From Ornithodoros turicata (lineage: Eukaryota > Arthropoda > Arachnida > Ixodida > Argasidae), in contig NC_088210.1 in assembly GCF_037126465.1 (NCBI RefSeq), forward strand, positions 22,221,511-22,285,510: a stretch of DNA of 64,000 bases, given 5' to 3'. The position numbers were made by a program, and so were the translations under genes. The stretch's first letter is position 1; the number at the start of each line of letters is the position of its first letter. Shown here in pieces: positions 1 to 10,327 of this stretch. Under the pieces are notes generated by a model. The model did not search any database. It worked only from the letters and a program-made list of their open reading frames with translations, and was not told the origin of the DNA.

Positions 1-68
1 GTAGGATGGAACCCACACATCCCCGGTTGCGTAATGTCCATTACACTACGGCTTCAATGTTGTGTTCG
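1..68 (-). repeat. tRNA-derived SINE fragment (SINE-2 family)
   Basis: On the minus strand this reads like a tRNA head: a box-A-like TAGTGTAATGG is followed by a box-B-like GGTTCCATCC. The same B-box/loop context (GTAGG...GAACCCACA on plus) recurs near 23330 and 40745, so I place it in the same SINE family. It is cut by the window edge. Confidence 0.5.
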
Positions 69-271
69 TCCTAACTGTTGATTCAGCCAGTATACCTTAA
101 CGTTCGCTGAAGTTTATCTTTGTCAACGTCCTCTGGCAAGTAAGCACCGAAGATGACAGTAAAGTATAATAGCTAATTGAAAGCTGCCAAAGTACCACAA
201 GGTCTTGATACCCTCATTTGCCTCACCCGATTTTGGTTCGAGGCTGCGCGCGTATTGTCTTTACAACATAC

Positions 272-421
272 CTGTGTGTCTTCTGATTCTTCAACCTTGT
301 TGTCCTCCGTTGTCCTGGTCGTAATCTGCGGACCAGAGTCGGCGATCACCTTGCCGTCTTCCAGGACAACCTGCCGTTGCACCCGTGTTTCCGTCTGCAC
401 CGACAACACTTTGTATATCAT
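272..421 (-). CDS. First coding exon of an unrecognised gene (partial, runs off the left edge)
   Basis: The minus strand has an ATG at 421-419 followed by 50 codons ending in ACACAG, directly before a good donor (GTATGT). The frame is open and codon use looks coding. The peptide is polar, with a central VLEDGKVIADSGPQITTRTT-type stretch and an acidic end (EESEDTQ). I cannot name the family. Splicing at phase 0 would carry the protein leftwards out of the window. A TATAAAAAG lies 20-30 bases upstream of the ATG. If that is the real TATA box, the transcript would start almost at the ATG, so either the 5' leader is very short or transcription starts elsewhere. Only this exon is visible. Confidence 0.5.
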
Positions 422-441
422 CACAGTGCCTTTCTGACGCG

Positions 442-450
442 CTTTTTATA
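442..450 (-). promoter_or_regulatory. TATA-box candidate for the partial minus-strand gene
   Basis: TATAAAAAG on the minus strand, about 21-29 bases upstream of the first ATG of the exon at 272-421. The match is good, but the spacing leaves almost no 5' leader, so the assignment is tentative. Confidence 0.35.
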
Positions 451-2713
451 ACTCGAACGTCGCCGTACCGTGATTATGTCCCGACAAGGCTGAAAGACCT
501 GTTCGGTGATGGCACAGGGGCGTTCGAGTTAGGTCTCGTTTACACGTCCGTTTTTGTCGTCCGCTTGCTTCGAAAATAGAAGCAATCACAATAGAAGCAA
601 TATATCCCTAGATTGCAATGTTCTCTATTTAGTCCCTCGACCCTGAAGTTTAGTTCCTAGCACTGCCAAAAGTCGCTAAACTCCGCACAAGACTTCCGTG
701 CAGTTAGTCCTGAAAGGGACTAATGGTTGCATCTAGTCCTTATAAGGACTAAAATTACTCCCCCCAATTAGAGTGTGGGCTTTGGGGGAAACTCCCGTAC
801 GTGACAACACAGCTGACTCAACAGTAACTCAAGTTTACGACGACCCACCTGTCGTGTCTTGTGATTGACGACCTTCTTTGACGTCGTCCATTCCTCTGTA
901 AAGACAATCATTCCGAATTTCATTACTCATTGTTATTCATAGTACCCCTTACAGCTAGGGAAAGGGGGCAGTCGCCAAACGTTCCTATGCGTATACGCGA
1001 AGGTGAGAGCCAATTAAACACGTGCGCGACCTTCATGGTTTGTTGGCTGTGCCGAGCGTTCGTCGGTTGGTGCACCGCCTTTTACAGTTACACACACACA
1101 ATGACACAAACCTTGTGTCATCACACGACGTCCGCAATTTAAATGGGGGGAAAAAGTAGTCGTTTCACGGGGCTACTAAATGCGGTATGACTCGCTTACA
1201 TACGATGGTTTCCTATGAAGACTAAGGGACTCTTCATACAAGTTCAAAGAAAGTACTGGGTCCTGCCTGCTGCTTCTTCGCGTATAGCGAAGCATTGTAG
1301 ATTAAATGGAAATGATGGAGCTTATACTTCATTCGGTAATTGTGAACGGCATGCTTTTACTCAGACGATTGCCTGTGGTCGAACGCCGGTTAAGAGGTCC
1401 CGCTGTGGACACGAGTGCAGAGCATATCTGCAATGTATAAGAAGTTGAAATTGATACCCAAACTTATTACCATAAGCCAATCCTGAAGATATATTCCCGT
1501 AAAAAAAACTTAAAGGGGCATGCTCTTGTGCAGGTAGCACGCACTATTCGTGGGCAGGACTGACGCAGAGGGGTTCAAGCCTCCAGTGATTACTGTACCC
1601 CACGAGCTCTTTTCTGTAATGTTGGCTGTGCCTGGGGCTCGCACGCATAACCAACCGCGCATTTGGCAAAAAAAAGGATGACCCAAACTTACCGTGCTTC
1701 GTATTGGAAATGACGTCAGCATCCTGCAAAGGAAGTCCACAGTGGCAAATGAATAACGGCACAGTGCACCCCTACACTTCTGTGCTACGAGGTCCCCCAG
1801 ATGTATACCGTAACTTTCACAGATCCGTGTCGACTATCTCGTTTGAAACGATAGAGGAATCTGATTTGTGATAAGATACTAATTTAGGAGCAGAGGAGAC
1901 GTTCGCTATTCGAGGACACAGAAGACAGAGCAGGTGCCCCTTGCGCGAAACTGACAGAACGTACATTTTCTGCGACGGGTCCGGGTGTCACTCGACGTGT
2001 AATGATTCCATTGTGTTCTGGGGTGCTTCGGTCTGAAGGCATCTTGGGAGATCACTGAAACGAGATAATTCGAACGTAAGACGCGGCATCCAGGACAGCA
2101 AAACCCGCCATTATCAAGGCATACGCCCACAAGTGTACACCTTGTGGTTTCACACTACAAGGTCACGCTAGTGAAACTATTAATGTGTCACGCGATCGAA
2201 ACTTTAATATGTTTCCGTCGCTGTTTTTAAAGTCGCTGCGCCAGGTTCCTCTAGAAGTCTATGCATTCCACGCCCATGTTTGCGAGCCTGGTGAACTGGC
2301 GGGTGGAATATTGTAGTCCCTGTGTGACTTCCGTTCGCCACCCTTTAGAAACTGTGTCAGAGGAAGTCTTCGTAGCCGCACCACGAACGCAGTTACCCAA
2401 CGAAATGACATTGTATGGAGGCGTGTCGCGACCGTAATTTACTACCTTGCAGAGAGGAAGGCAATATCGGGACGTCTGCGTCGAACATAGAAAGGTTCAT
2501 AAATGGAAAATTATAGATAATAAGATTAATAATCGAGTAATAATACAGATAAGTTTTGTGCAATAAGTGAAAACCTCATGTTACATAACCCTTCCTTCAA
2601 CAGTATGCTTGAGGAATGGCACTTGCGGGGTCCACCTCTCTGTCACCAAAAAATACATGGTGACTAATAAGTGGTTGTTACAGGGCAGATGCCATACCAC
2701 TTCTTTTCCTTTT
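451..2713. other. Gene-free stretch with a short palindrome cluster
   Basis: I found no convincing exon here; the short open frames have no splice context or recognisable family. Around 630-760 is a cluster of AGTCC/GGACT repeats, including a perfect 18-bp palindrome (TAGTCCTTATAAGGACTA, 734-751). This suggests the remnant of an inverted-repeat element. Confidence 0.4.
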
Positions 2714-2886
2714 TTTTTAATCCGTGCTAGCGCCGCGAAGCAACTATGGCTACGAGAGACGTACAGACCTGGACAGGTGGTGGGAGTACAGCAAGGAGTA
2801 GTGGAAGGGGGTTAGTATGCGTCCTGGGCCGACTTCAGGCGCAACTGTGCCGGCAGCTGTCTGGAAAGTTTGGCGGAAAATCCACC
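2714..2886 (-). repeat. SINE-1 body fragment lacking its tRNA head
   Basis: It shares its body (GTGCTAGCGCC near one end, then GCGTCCTGGGCCGACTTC) with the copies at about 13480-13757 and 21403-21650. In those copies a tRNA-like head follows on the high-coordinate side. Here the head is missing, so the copy is truncated at its 5' end when read on the minus strand. Confidence 0.55.
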
Positions 2887-3242
2887 ATAGCACTACACAT
2901 CATTCTTGCAACGTGAACCCGACGTTCCCAGAAGCAGCCTGGACAGTCAGTTGGTCTAAAGGATTAAGGAAATGTTTTCACGAACTTGTCAGCACAGAAG
3001 GGAGCCTTCTCGTGCAAGGCCAGCTGCCTCCATCATAGAAATCCCTTCTGATCACTATGGCCCCCGCGAAGGTCTCTATACTAAATCGCAATCGACAGCA
3101 GCTGTCCTTTTGCATGCACAGCCATTATGAATGCATGATAAGCGATGAAACCCTTCGCACTATATCTTCCGATATAACGACGTATTCCTGTTGTGAACGT
3201 TCTAATTTTTGGCAGTACACAAAAATAATGGTTTCCCAAGCA

Positions 3243-3455
3243 CATATCACAAGAGCCACAAGATATTCCGTAGCAGACGACACCATAGACCCTGTCGTCT
3301 GCTACGGCTCTGCGCAGTGCGCTACTTTTGATGTTCTGGAGCCTTGCAAATGCTCAACACAATACGCAACGGAACTTTTTTTTAAATACATTTTCTTCCA
3401 CTAGAATATCCCTTGGGGATGTCGCTCGTGTAAATGCTCGGGTAGAGTGACCATG
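3243..3455 (+). mobile_element. Repeat family R, copy 1 (internal CGTAGCAGACGACA hairpin)
   Basis: The block starts near CACAAGATATTCCGTAGCAG and contains an inverted pair CCGTAGCAGACGACA ... TGTCGTCTGCTACGG. It ends near CTAGAATATCCC...GATGTCGCTCGTGT. Diverged copies lie at 4562-4875 (inverted) and 23689-23905. There is no coding capacity. This copy is shorter internally than the other two. Confidence 0.55.
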
Positions 3456-3931
3456 AATCCACCTCTGAAAGCGCTTCTCCGGAGTGCGAGAGCTATCCGA
3501 GGCTGCGCAGTATGAGAAGACAGACTATGAAGGCGCCACATAAGACAGCTAGGAATGATAATGTCAAGTGCAGAGACGATAATGAAAAATACAATAAATA
3601 GTAATATAAAATAGAATAAAAAATAATAATAAATACAAAAACATGTCGGTAACGTAGGGCTTGCTGGCAGCTGACCTTTGTCATCATGCGGAAGTACGTA
3701 TATCTATGTGAAACAAAAGTCTACACGCAATGGCGTTTAAAACTACACCACAACTGCACTGCGGGTATCTGCTAAACTTATTAATAACACATAAAGTTAT
3801 TAATAACACGGTTGCCAGAACTTTACAGATGTTGATGCTTTCCCCTGCGACATACATCTAGTATCGATAACAACAACAAAATCATGAATTGTGTATGTCA
3901 TGGGTTGTTTCCCCACTTATGCTGCGGTAAC

Positions 3932-4190
3932 CTACTCTCTGCGTAGCCCGCTCCTAGCCAACCGTCAACCCGAATGACATCGTCCTCGCCCCTGATTTGT
4001 TGAAACCGGGAGGCGTACGCCTTTTTCGTTCCACGTATACAGTACATAATTGGTAAAAAAAAAAAAGGCGCATGCCTTCCATTTTCAAGTTTTCACATTT
4101 CTATTTTCACTTAGTGGCGAGAACGATATCATTCGGGGTATGGTGGTTTGTTAGCAGCGTGCTATGTGGTGAAGTTCATTTTAAAGTGTG
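3932..4190. mobile_element. Fold-back MITE, family A, degenerate copy
   Basis: Arms carry the family landmarks CTCCTAGCCAACC, GATTTGTTGAAA, GGGAGGCGTACGCC and, inverted at the right end, GCTATGTGGTGAAGTTCATTT. The right end is followed by TA, as expected for a TA target. The outer left arm is partly deleted. Confidence 0.7.
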
Positions 4191-4288
4191 TACCCCATTT
4201 CATTAGGGTCTGATAATTTGATGTGCGTGACTTGATAACATAACACGCTTGATGACATGATTAGCATGACACATACACGAAGGAAGCA

Positions 4289-4545
4289 CACTCTTACAAA
4301 TGAACTTCACCGCATATAGCACGCCCCTGGCCAACCACCATCTCGAATGATATTGTTATCTGCCATGATTTGTTGAAAACGGGAGGAGTACGCCTTTTTT
4401 GTGACAAATATGAACAGCATGGGTGTCACGTTTTCAACGTTTTCACGTGTCACCCGTTTTCAACAAATCATGGTAGATAACGATATCATTCAAGATGATG
4501 GTTGGCTTAGGAGCGTGTTATTCGGTGTTCATTTTTAAGACTGTG
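4289..4545. mobile_element. Fold-back MITE, family A
   Basis: Begins CACTCTTACAAATGAACTTCACC and ends with the inverted equivalent before CTGTG. It contains the GATTTGTTGAAAACGGGAG arm and its inverted partner around a short loop. The flanking dinucleotide on the left is CA rather than TA, probably mutated. Confidence 0.72.
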
Positions 4546-4561
4546 GCTTGGACCTGACTAC

Positions 4562-4875
4562 CGTGTATTCAGACAAGCGACATCCTCACGGAAGATTCTA
4601 GTGGAAGAAGAAGAAGAAGAAGAAAAACTAGCCACGGAGCCGAACTTCCGCCCAACATTATGTTGACCATTCTACAGTGCCTTGCACTGGTTACAGTTAC
4701 ATGGTTACAGTGCCCTCTTCTATAGGGCACTGTAACCATTCCCAAAATCCCAAAATGCCGGAATACCGGGAGCGGCGTACACTGCGTACTTAGCAGACGA
4801 CACTTAGCGGATGACACTGCCAGCGTCTTTTCTTGTCGTCTGCTACGGGATATCTTGTGGCTGTGTGAATACACG
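4562..4875 (-). mobile_element. Repeat family R, copy 2, with terminal inverted repeats
   Basis: This is the inverted counterpart of the copies at 3243 and 23689. The ends form a 10-bp inverted repeat, CGTGTATTCA (4562-4571) and TGAATACACG (4866-4875), suggesting a TIR-type transposon. Inside are a GAA microsatellite (about 4600-4625) and a separate hairpin (about 4703-4739) whose arms read GGTTACAGTGCCCT. No ORF of note. Confidence 0.6.
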
Positions 4876-6655
4876 CTTACTGAGGTGTTCTCGAACAGCG
4901 CTTATACTCGTGCGTAGGATGACGTAGTGCCCTTGTGTTCGTTTCCCGTGGATGTATGCAGACACTGGGCAGAAGGTACAGCTTGCTACGGAGGGCTTAC
5001 TATTCCCCCGCCTTGCAATTATCTCGGTCGACAAAGGCGGCCTGCATAATAGCATTGCGACACTCTTCGTCCATACCAGCAGTCATCCAACGCGAAGGCC
5101 ACTCTCCGCCCTTGCTCACGACTGGGCTCATCCGTATAGTATGATCTAGGGTTGGACACTTTTCTCTTCGCTAACTCTGTTCGATACAGTGTCCGTCAGC
5201 AGACCATCCAGTACTGGTGCTGCTTTAACGAGGGCTGCAGGTGAAGACGAACAGCGACGTGCTCAACGTGTGAAGTGACAGAGAATTCACGTCACATTCA
5301 TGACGGCGTGTGATAGTTTTCACACGGGACAGCAGGAGCTACGCAAGGAACCCTGGACAGAATAGACCGCAGGTCATTTGATGTGGTTAATATGTTTGCA
5401 GACTGGCCTGTCGTCCGTCGACAAACTGCGCAAAGTCAACTAACGTCATCTCAGGGGACTTAATTTCAGATTTTTTCGCCATCGTCATCAATGGCATTAT
5501 GAGCAAACGAATAAAGAAAATGAGATCCGCGCGTGTGCACGATGCGATGGAGGTGCGTATTAACCCCAAGGCTAAAGTATCAATGTTCTCTTTTCACACA
5601 AACTCCGAAGGACCGACGCACAGCATCCATCAAACGTTGCATTACCGGACAGAGAACTGAATATGGCGTCCTGAACCGCACCCAGAACGAGCTGCAGGAA
5701 GTCCAGGAGCAATGAAGCAGGGGCGTAATGTTCCAGATCTCGCCGTGGGTTTCCGTCTGGCAGAGCAAATGACGATGCACGCTCTGCCGAGGGACATTGA
5801 ACGAGTCACGACCGAGCACTTGCGCTGCGAGAGCTTCGAGAAAGCGTGGGCGGCTCGCACAGCAGACAAACTATATGTACGTGAGCCATACTGAGAAGGC
5901 AACGACCACTCTGCGTCTGGAAAAGGACTGTTCACCTGCCCGATGCAGAAGAAATGACCAGAACGCGCTCAATGCCACTAAGGACACTGCTCGTTACAAT
6001 AGTATACCGGAACAATGGCAGTTTGGAGCTATAACGCGTAGCGCAGCATACCGCGGGGTCAACACACAAACCATAAGCCAATAGCCAAAAAGACATACGC
6101 CATGGGGGTCTCACTAATGGCCGAAAAAACTACACAGGTATACGATATACAAACCATTGAGGATCTTGTGGTAATCTGAAAGTTGAACGCGTGAAGAATG
6201 TGGGGTAACGGAAGTTGTATTCTGATGTATTTCTCGTCACGTTTCTCGCATTATAGACACTGGGCGTCAAAAGACAACGTATCGCGATACTCGTCGTTTT
6301 CTTCCAACAGTTGCGGGCAACACAGGTTGGTTCCGTTTTCCGGAGGCGGAGAAGCAAATAAAATTACTCCTATGGGCATATTTTAACTAATGTGCCTCAG
6401 TTCCATGAAGTTTATCACGGCAATACATGCTGCAGACTGCAGACATATGTACAACTCGCAGAATATGAAAGCGCATACAACGATATGAGAGACCACAGAA
6501 TGCATTGAGAACATTCAAGGTCAGACTGAAGAATACGAGGACGGTTGCAGAAAGCTGGAAAGAATAGGATTTCCGCAATTAAAACTTTCTCTGTTTTGCC
6601 GCAAACATTGGAAAACCTGACAGACAGTAGCGAATACAGTGAACCCTCGTTATTA
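4876..6655. other. Stretch without a recognised gene
   Basis: No exon could be supported. The plus-strand frame 5712-5894 (60 codons, with a segment reading LPRDIERVTTEHLRCESFEKAW) has protein-like composition but no splice context and no recognisable family, so I do not call it a gene. Confidence 0.35.
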
Positions 6656-6893
6656 CACTGTTAAAACAGAACTTCACCACATAGCACGCTCCTAGCCAAC
6701 CATCATTTCGAATGATATCGTTCTGTGTCCTGATTTGTTCAAAACAGGGGGGAGGCGCCTATCTGGGACAAGGTAATCTGTCCCAGATAGGCGCCTCCCC
6801 CCTGTTTTGAACAAATCATGACACAGAATGATATCATTCGGTATGATGGTTGGTTAGGAGCGTGCTATGTGGTGAAGTTCTGTTTTAACAGTG
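6656..6893. mobile_element. Near-perfect palindromic MITE, family A
   Basis: A 238-bp fold-back flanked by TA on both sides (6654-6655 and 6894-6895). Left end CACTGTTAAAACAGAACTTC; right end is its inverse. The arms meet around a short central loop (AAGGTAATC-like), with TCTGTCCCAGATAGGCGCC on one side and its inverse on the other. The arm similarity suggests this is a young copy or one homogenised by conversion. Confidence 0.8.
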
Positions 6894-8652
6894 TACGACC
6901 ATGGTCGTTCCCGAAAATTTTGGTCATAATGCGGAATTGTCATATTAACGAGGGGATTTGCAGATGTTTCACTGCATTGTTCCCCAGGAGTATGGTCCTA
7001 AAGCGCGTATGTCAGATTATCGGGGGTCATATTAACGAGCGTTCACTGTATGCCACGTACTAGAAACCGAGCCCCAAGTGGTCTGGAGCCGCTAACAGAT
7101 GCTGAGGATGGCCATCGGTTTGTGCCTACTAGCTGACGGTTAAAATTGTTAACCCACAGATGTCCCAGAAACCATGCACAGTATAACGTAACGCTCTCGG
7201 TGGCGTAGAAGCATATATATAGCAAGGAACAGCATCAATGAAACGTACAACAAAAGTCGACGTGTGGGCCCGCATGCCAGAACTCGCATGCCCATTTTAG
7301 GGAGAGCGTCCTGCAGGGCAGTTCTCAATGGCTGGCCTGAAAGAGACAGGTGTACTGGTTTGCGTCACGGTGGTGTAGGATGTTGTGGAAGTACGAATAA
7401 GGGTTGGCAAAGGTTGCTCCAAAATCGTAGCACCAACCCACGAACGCCGTAGGCGAAAAGTACGTGGGGGGGTGCACCGTGCTGGTTTCCTGTCTCGATC
7501 TTCTGTGGTGATTGGAAACACTCCGTGGTTTGATGGACAAACAAAGCGAAAAAGACTGCAAGTCGCTATTGCTTCCGGTGAATGAACCCGACAAGGGAGA
7601 CATGTCGCAGCGCATTTTTGCCGTGCCTGCGCTTCTGGTTCTGGACCGTCGTTTCCGAGCTTATGCGTATTAATGCGACCGCGTTGAATATGGAACAAGC
7701 GCTGTGTACATACGAAATGAAGCATACCTCTTATGCTTCGTTTCACGCGCTGCTTTCTTTATTTTGTTCTCGTCTGCCATCTATCAAGGACGTCAACCAC
7801 GGGTACCAGGATATGACTTGCCTATTGCGTCAAGCGCGGAGGCAGATTGGGCGTTGCTCAAATACTCCAGAAAGTGGCGACTTCTTTTTCTTTCAAGAGC
7901 ATATGTCTTCTGTCAGGCTTATTGATGAAGAATCGCCTTGCAAGATGTGATATACATCGGTCTTCTCTAGAGGTATGCATACCTTTTGGGTCAGTCGTCG
8001 TGCGACATAAAGAAAGTAAGAAGCCGGTACCGTAGGAACCGTATGAGGAACACGATGTCGGAGTTCGAAACAAAATTGTAGCGTTACGCTCGGTGTACAT
8101 GATATACATATAGTCCTTATAATGACTTTAATCCAGTTTGGAACGCCCGTATCTTTCGCTGCCGAACTGAACACAAACCCGCGCGCACAAACACAAACTA
8201 GCGTACGACTGAAAAAGAGGAAGATAAAAAAGCGCAAAAAAAAATAAAAAAGAAGAAGGAACGAATCGAATCCGTTGTATAAGCTTGGGATGTCGAAGAT
8301 AGGGTGATACCGTTCCGTTACATGAAAGAGAAAAACACGTTACGTCTTTGCAGACTGTTCTTTAGGTCAGAGTAGGCACGTAAAAATACCAAGACAAGAC
8401 AACCGGTTAAGTCGGTTCTGTTGTCTTCGTACTTCTGCAGGCCCGCACTCAGGTGCCGACAAGTGTGGAGTTGCTCAATCGCCTCGCCGATATTTGGGCC
8501 GCTTTATTAATTCATTATTGGAAATGAAAAACATTATAATGGCAGTCAATGAAGACACGAAAAGGTGCACTTTCGACGAGGCTACACGAAGGTGTTACCA
8601 GAACAAACGTTCAAAGGTTCGTGAAATCTCATTGGAAAAGGCGTATCTACTA
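6894..8652. other. Stretch without a recognised gene
   Basis: The largest open frame (minus, 7297-7746, 149 codons, rich in Thr/Ser/Pro/Arg) overlaps other open frames on both strands and lacks a recognisable domain. I could not place splice sites around it. No repeats of the named families were seen here. Confidence 0.3.
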
Positions 8653-8900
8653 AGCTCTAAAAACTGAACTTCACCGCATAGCACGCTATGTGCCAACCAT
8701 TGCCACAAATGATAGGTCTATCGCTTCTGATTCGAGGAGAGAGGGAGGCGTACGTCTTTTTATATCAACTATCATGTATCCAAATTGACACAAAAGAGGC
8801 GTACGCCCCCCTCTCTCCTCGAATCAGAAGATATAACCTATCGTTCGTGGCAATGATTGGCAGAGAGAGTGCTATGCGGTGAAGTTCAGTTGTTAGAGTG
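8653..8900. mobile_element. Fold-back MITE, family B
   Basis: Arms carry CTCTAAAAACTGAACTTCACC, GCCAACCATTGCCAC, GATAGGTCTATCGCTTCTGATT and GAGGAGAGAGGGAGGCGTACG, with inverted partners on the right ending GTTAGAGTG. Flanked by TA on both sides; the right TA (8901-8902) is shared with the next element. Related to family A only in the outermost 20-30 bases and the core ACGCC motif. Confidence 0.78.
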
Positions 8901-8902
8901 TA

Positions 8903-9141
8903 CACTCTTAAAAATGAACTTCGCGCTCTCAGCCAATCATAATCTCGAATGATATAGTTATGTGCCTTGATTTGTTGAAAACGGGAGGCGTACGCCTTTT
9001 TGTGGCACTCATGCTGTTCATAACTGTCACACACAAAAAAAGGCGTACGCCTTCCGTTTCCAACAAATCAGGGCATATAACGATATCATTCGAGATGATG
9101 GTTGCTAGGAGAGATTGCGGTAAAGTTCATTTCTAAGAGTG
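8903..9141. mobile_element. Fold-back MITE, family A, abutting the family B copy
   Basis: Starts CACTCTTAAAAATGAACTTC immediately after the TA closing the family B element. It ends CTAAGAGTG before TA at 9142-9143. The structure is TA-B-TA-A-TA, so one element inserted into the target duplication of the other. Confidence 0.78.
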
Positions 9142-9513
9142 TAGTATGTTGTAATAAAAGCAATGAGTAATAGAGTATCGCAGCTGGCGACGGGACGCCC
9201 CATTCATCATTTTCACAATAAAGTTGTTTTTGATGTTAAAAGTTAACTGCGAAAGTAAGACAATGCGACGTTTTAGACATAGTCTTTTTTATATATACTA
9301 TAGTAGTCTATTGCTGCAGCGAAACTCGCCTTTCCCCGACACTGAAGTATTTTTAGCGATTCCGTTTTCTCGTTTTTTACAATGCTTCTACAGGAATATG
9401 GGCAAGGTACACGGTGTGGTAATAAGCGCACGCGACGCGGCAAACACACCTTGCGAGTCAAGAAAAAGTATATAAGCGTCATGTTTCCCATATAACGAAA
9501 CCGAAAGGCTGCC

Positions 9514-9521
9514 TATATAAA
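9514..9521 (+). promoter_or_regulatory. Isolated TATA-box candidate
   Basis: TATATAAA is followed after several bases by CAGTCCGAG and a C/T-rich start-like region. A 76-codon plus-strand frame starts at 9625 and ends at 9852; its C-terminal part reads DDLRAFLAPYPAPYIVDT. I do not recognise it, and the ORF may be chance. Confidence 0.25.
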
Positions 9522-9899
9522 TCCCCGTACAGTCCGAGTGCCTTCGCGTTCCGAATTCTCGATCGTTTCATCCAAGTGCCTGTTGTGAGACGCAAGTACT
9601 GTCATTACTTCCTGTTACGTATAAATGCGAATCCGAAGTACTGCTTCCTACCGGCTCCGTACACGAGACGCAGAGTATATAACGCAGCGCAATACTTGGC
9701 CCACGGTCTACTTGCGAAGTGTTACGCATCACACAGTCACGGACTGCTGCGTCGCTTTCACTTTGACTCTGGACGACCTTCGTGCGTTTTTAGCACCATA
9801 TCCGGCCCCCTACATTGTTGACACAGTGTATACAGATGTTATGCCTGCTTGACGCGTCTGAAGATGCGCCTAATGGCGTGCTTACACAGCAGTCGGAAC

Positions 9900-10327
9900 C
9901 AGTGGCGTAGCCAGACCTCCAAGGTAGGGGGGGCTGGATACAAAAACTCGCCCCCCCTCCGCTGATCCTGTGTCGACAACACACACATACTTGTGCACAC
10001 TGCAAACAGATGATTCAAAAAAGGAACGAAAATAGTTGATTTAGACGTTCACAATACGATTACATGTATAGGCTGTCATGACCAATTAGGTGGTGTCACG
10101 AGATTGGAAGTATTTTGAAAAGGTCATACTTTGAAAACCATTCAAGAGTGCTTCTTAGATAGACGCCACAAACTGCAAGAACTTTCGCGATCGTCACACT
10201 GGTCAGCCCCCACACCCCCCACACCCCCCTATATTATGTTCTCGGATTTGCACGATTTGTGTGGGTCGGTCCGTGGCAGGTAGGGGGGGCTCGAGCCCCC
10301 CCTAGCCCCCCCGTGGATACGCCACTG
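9900..10327. mobile_element. hAT-type non-autonomous element with 8-bp TSD
   Basis: Terminal inverted repeats CAGTGGCGTAGCCAG ... TACGCCACTG enclose 428 bp with no transposase. The element is flanked by a perfect 8-bp direct repeat GTCGGAAC (9892-9899 and 10328-10335). This is the length typical of hAT insertions. Runs of G and C near each end extend the foldback. Confidence 0.85.

Noticed and set aside
7297..7746. 149-codon minus-strand ORF rich in Thr/Ser/Pro/Arg
   Set aside because: Another frame on the same strand is open over the same region and no domain or splice context is visible, so chance openness is likely.
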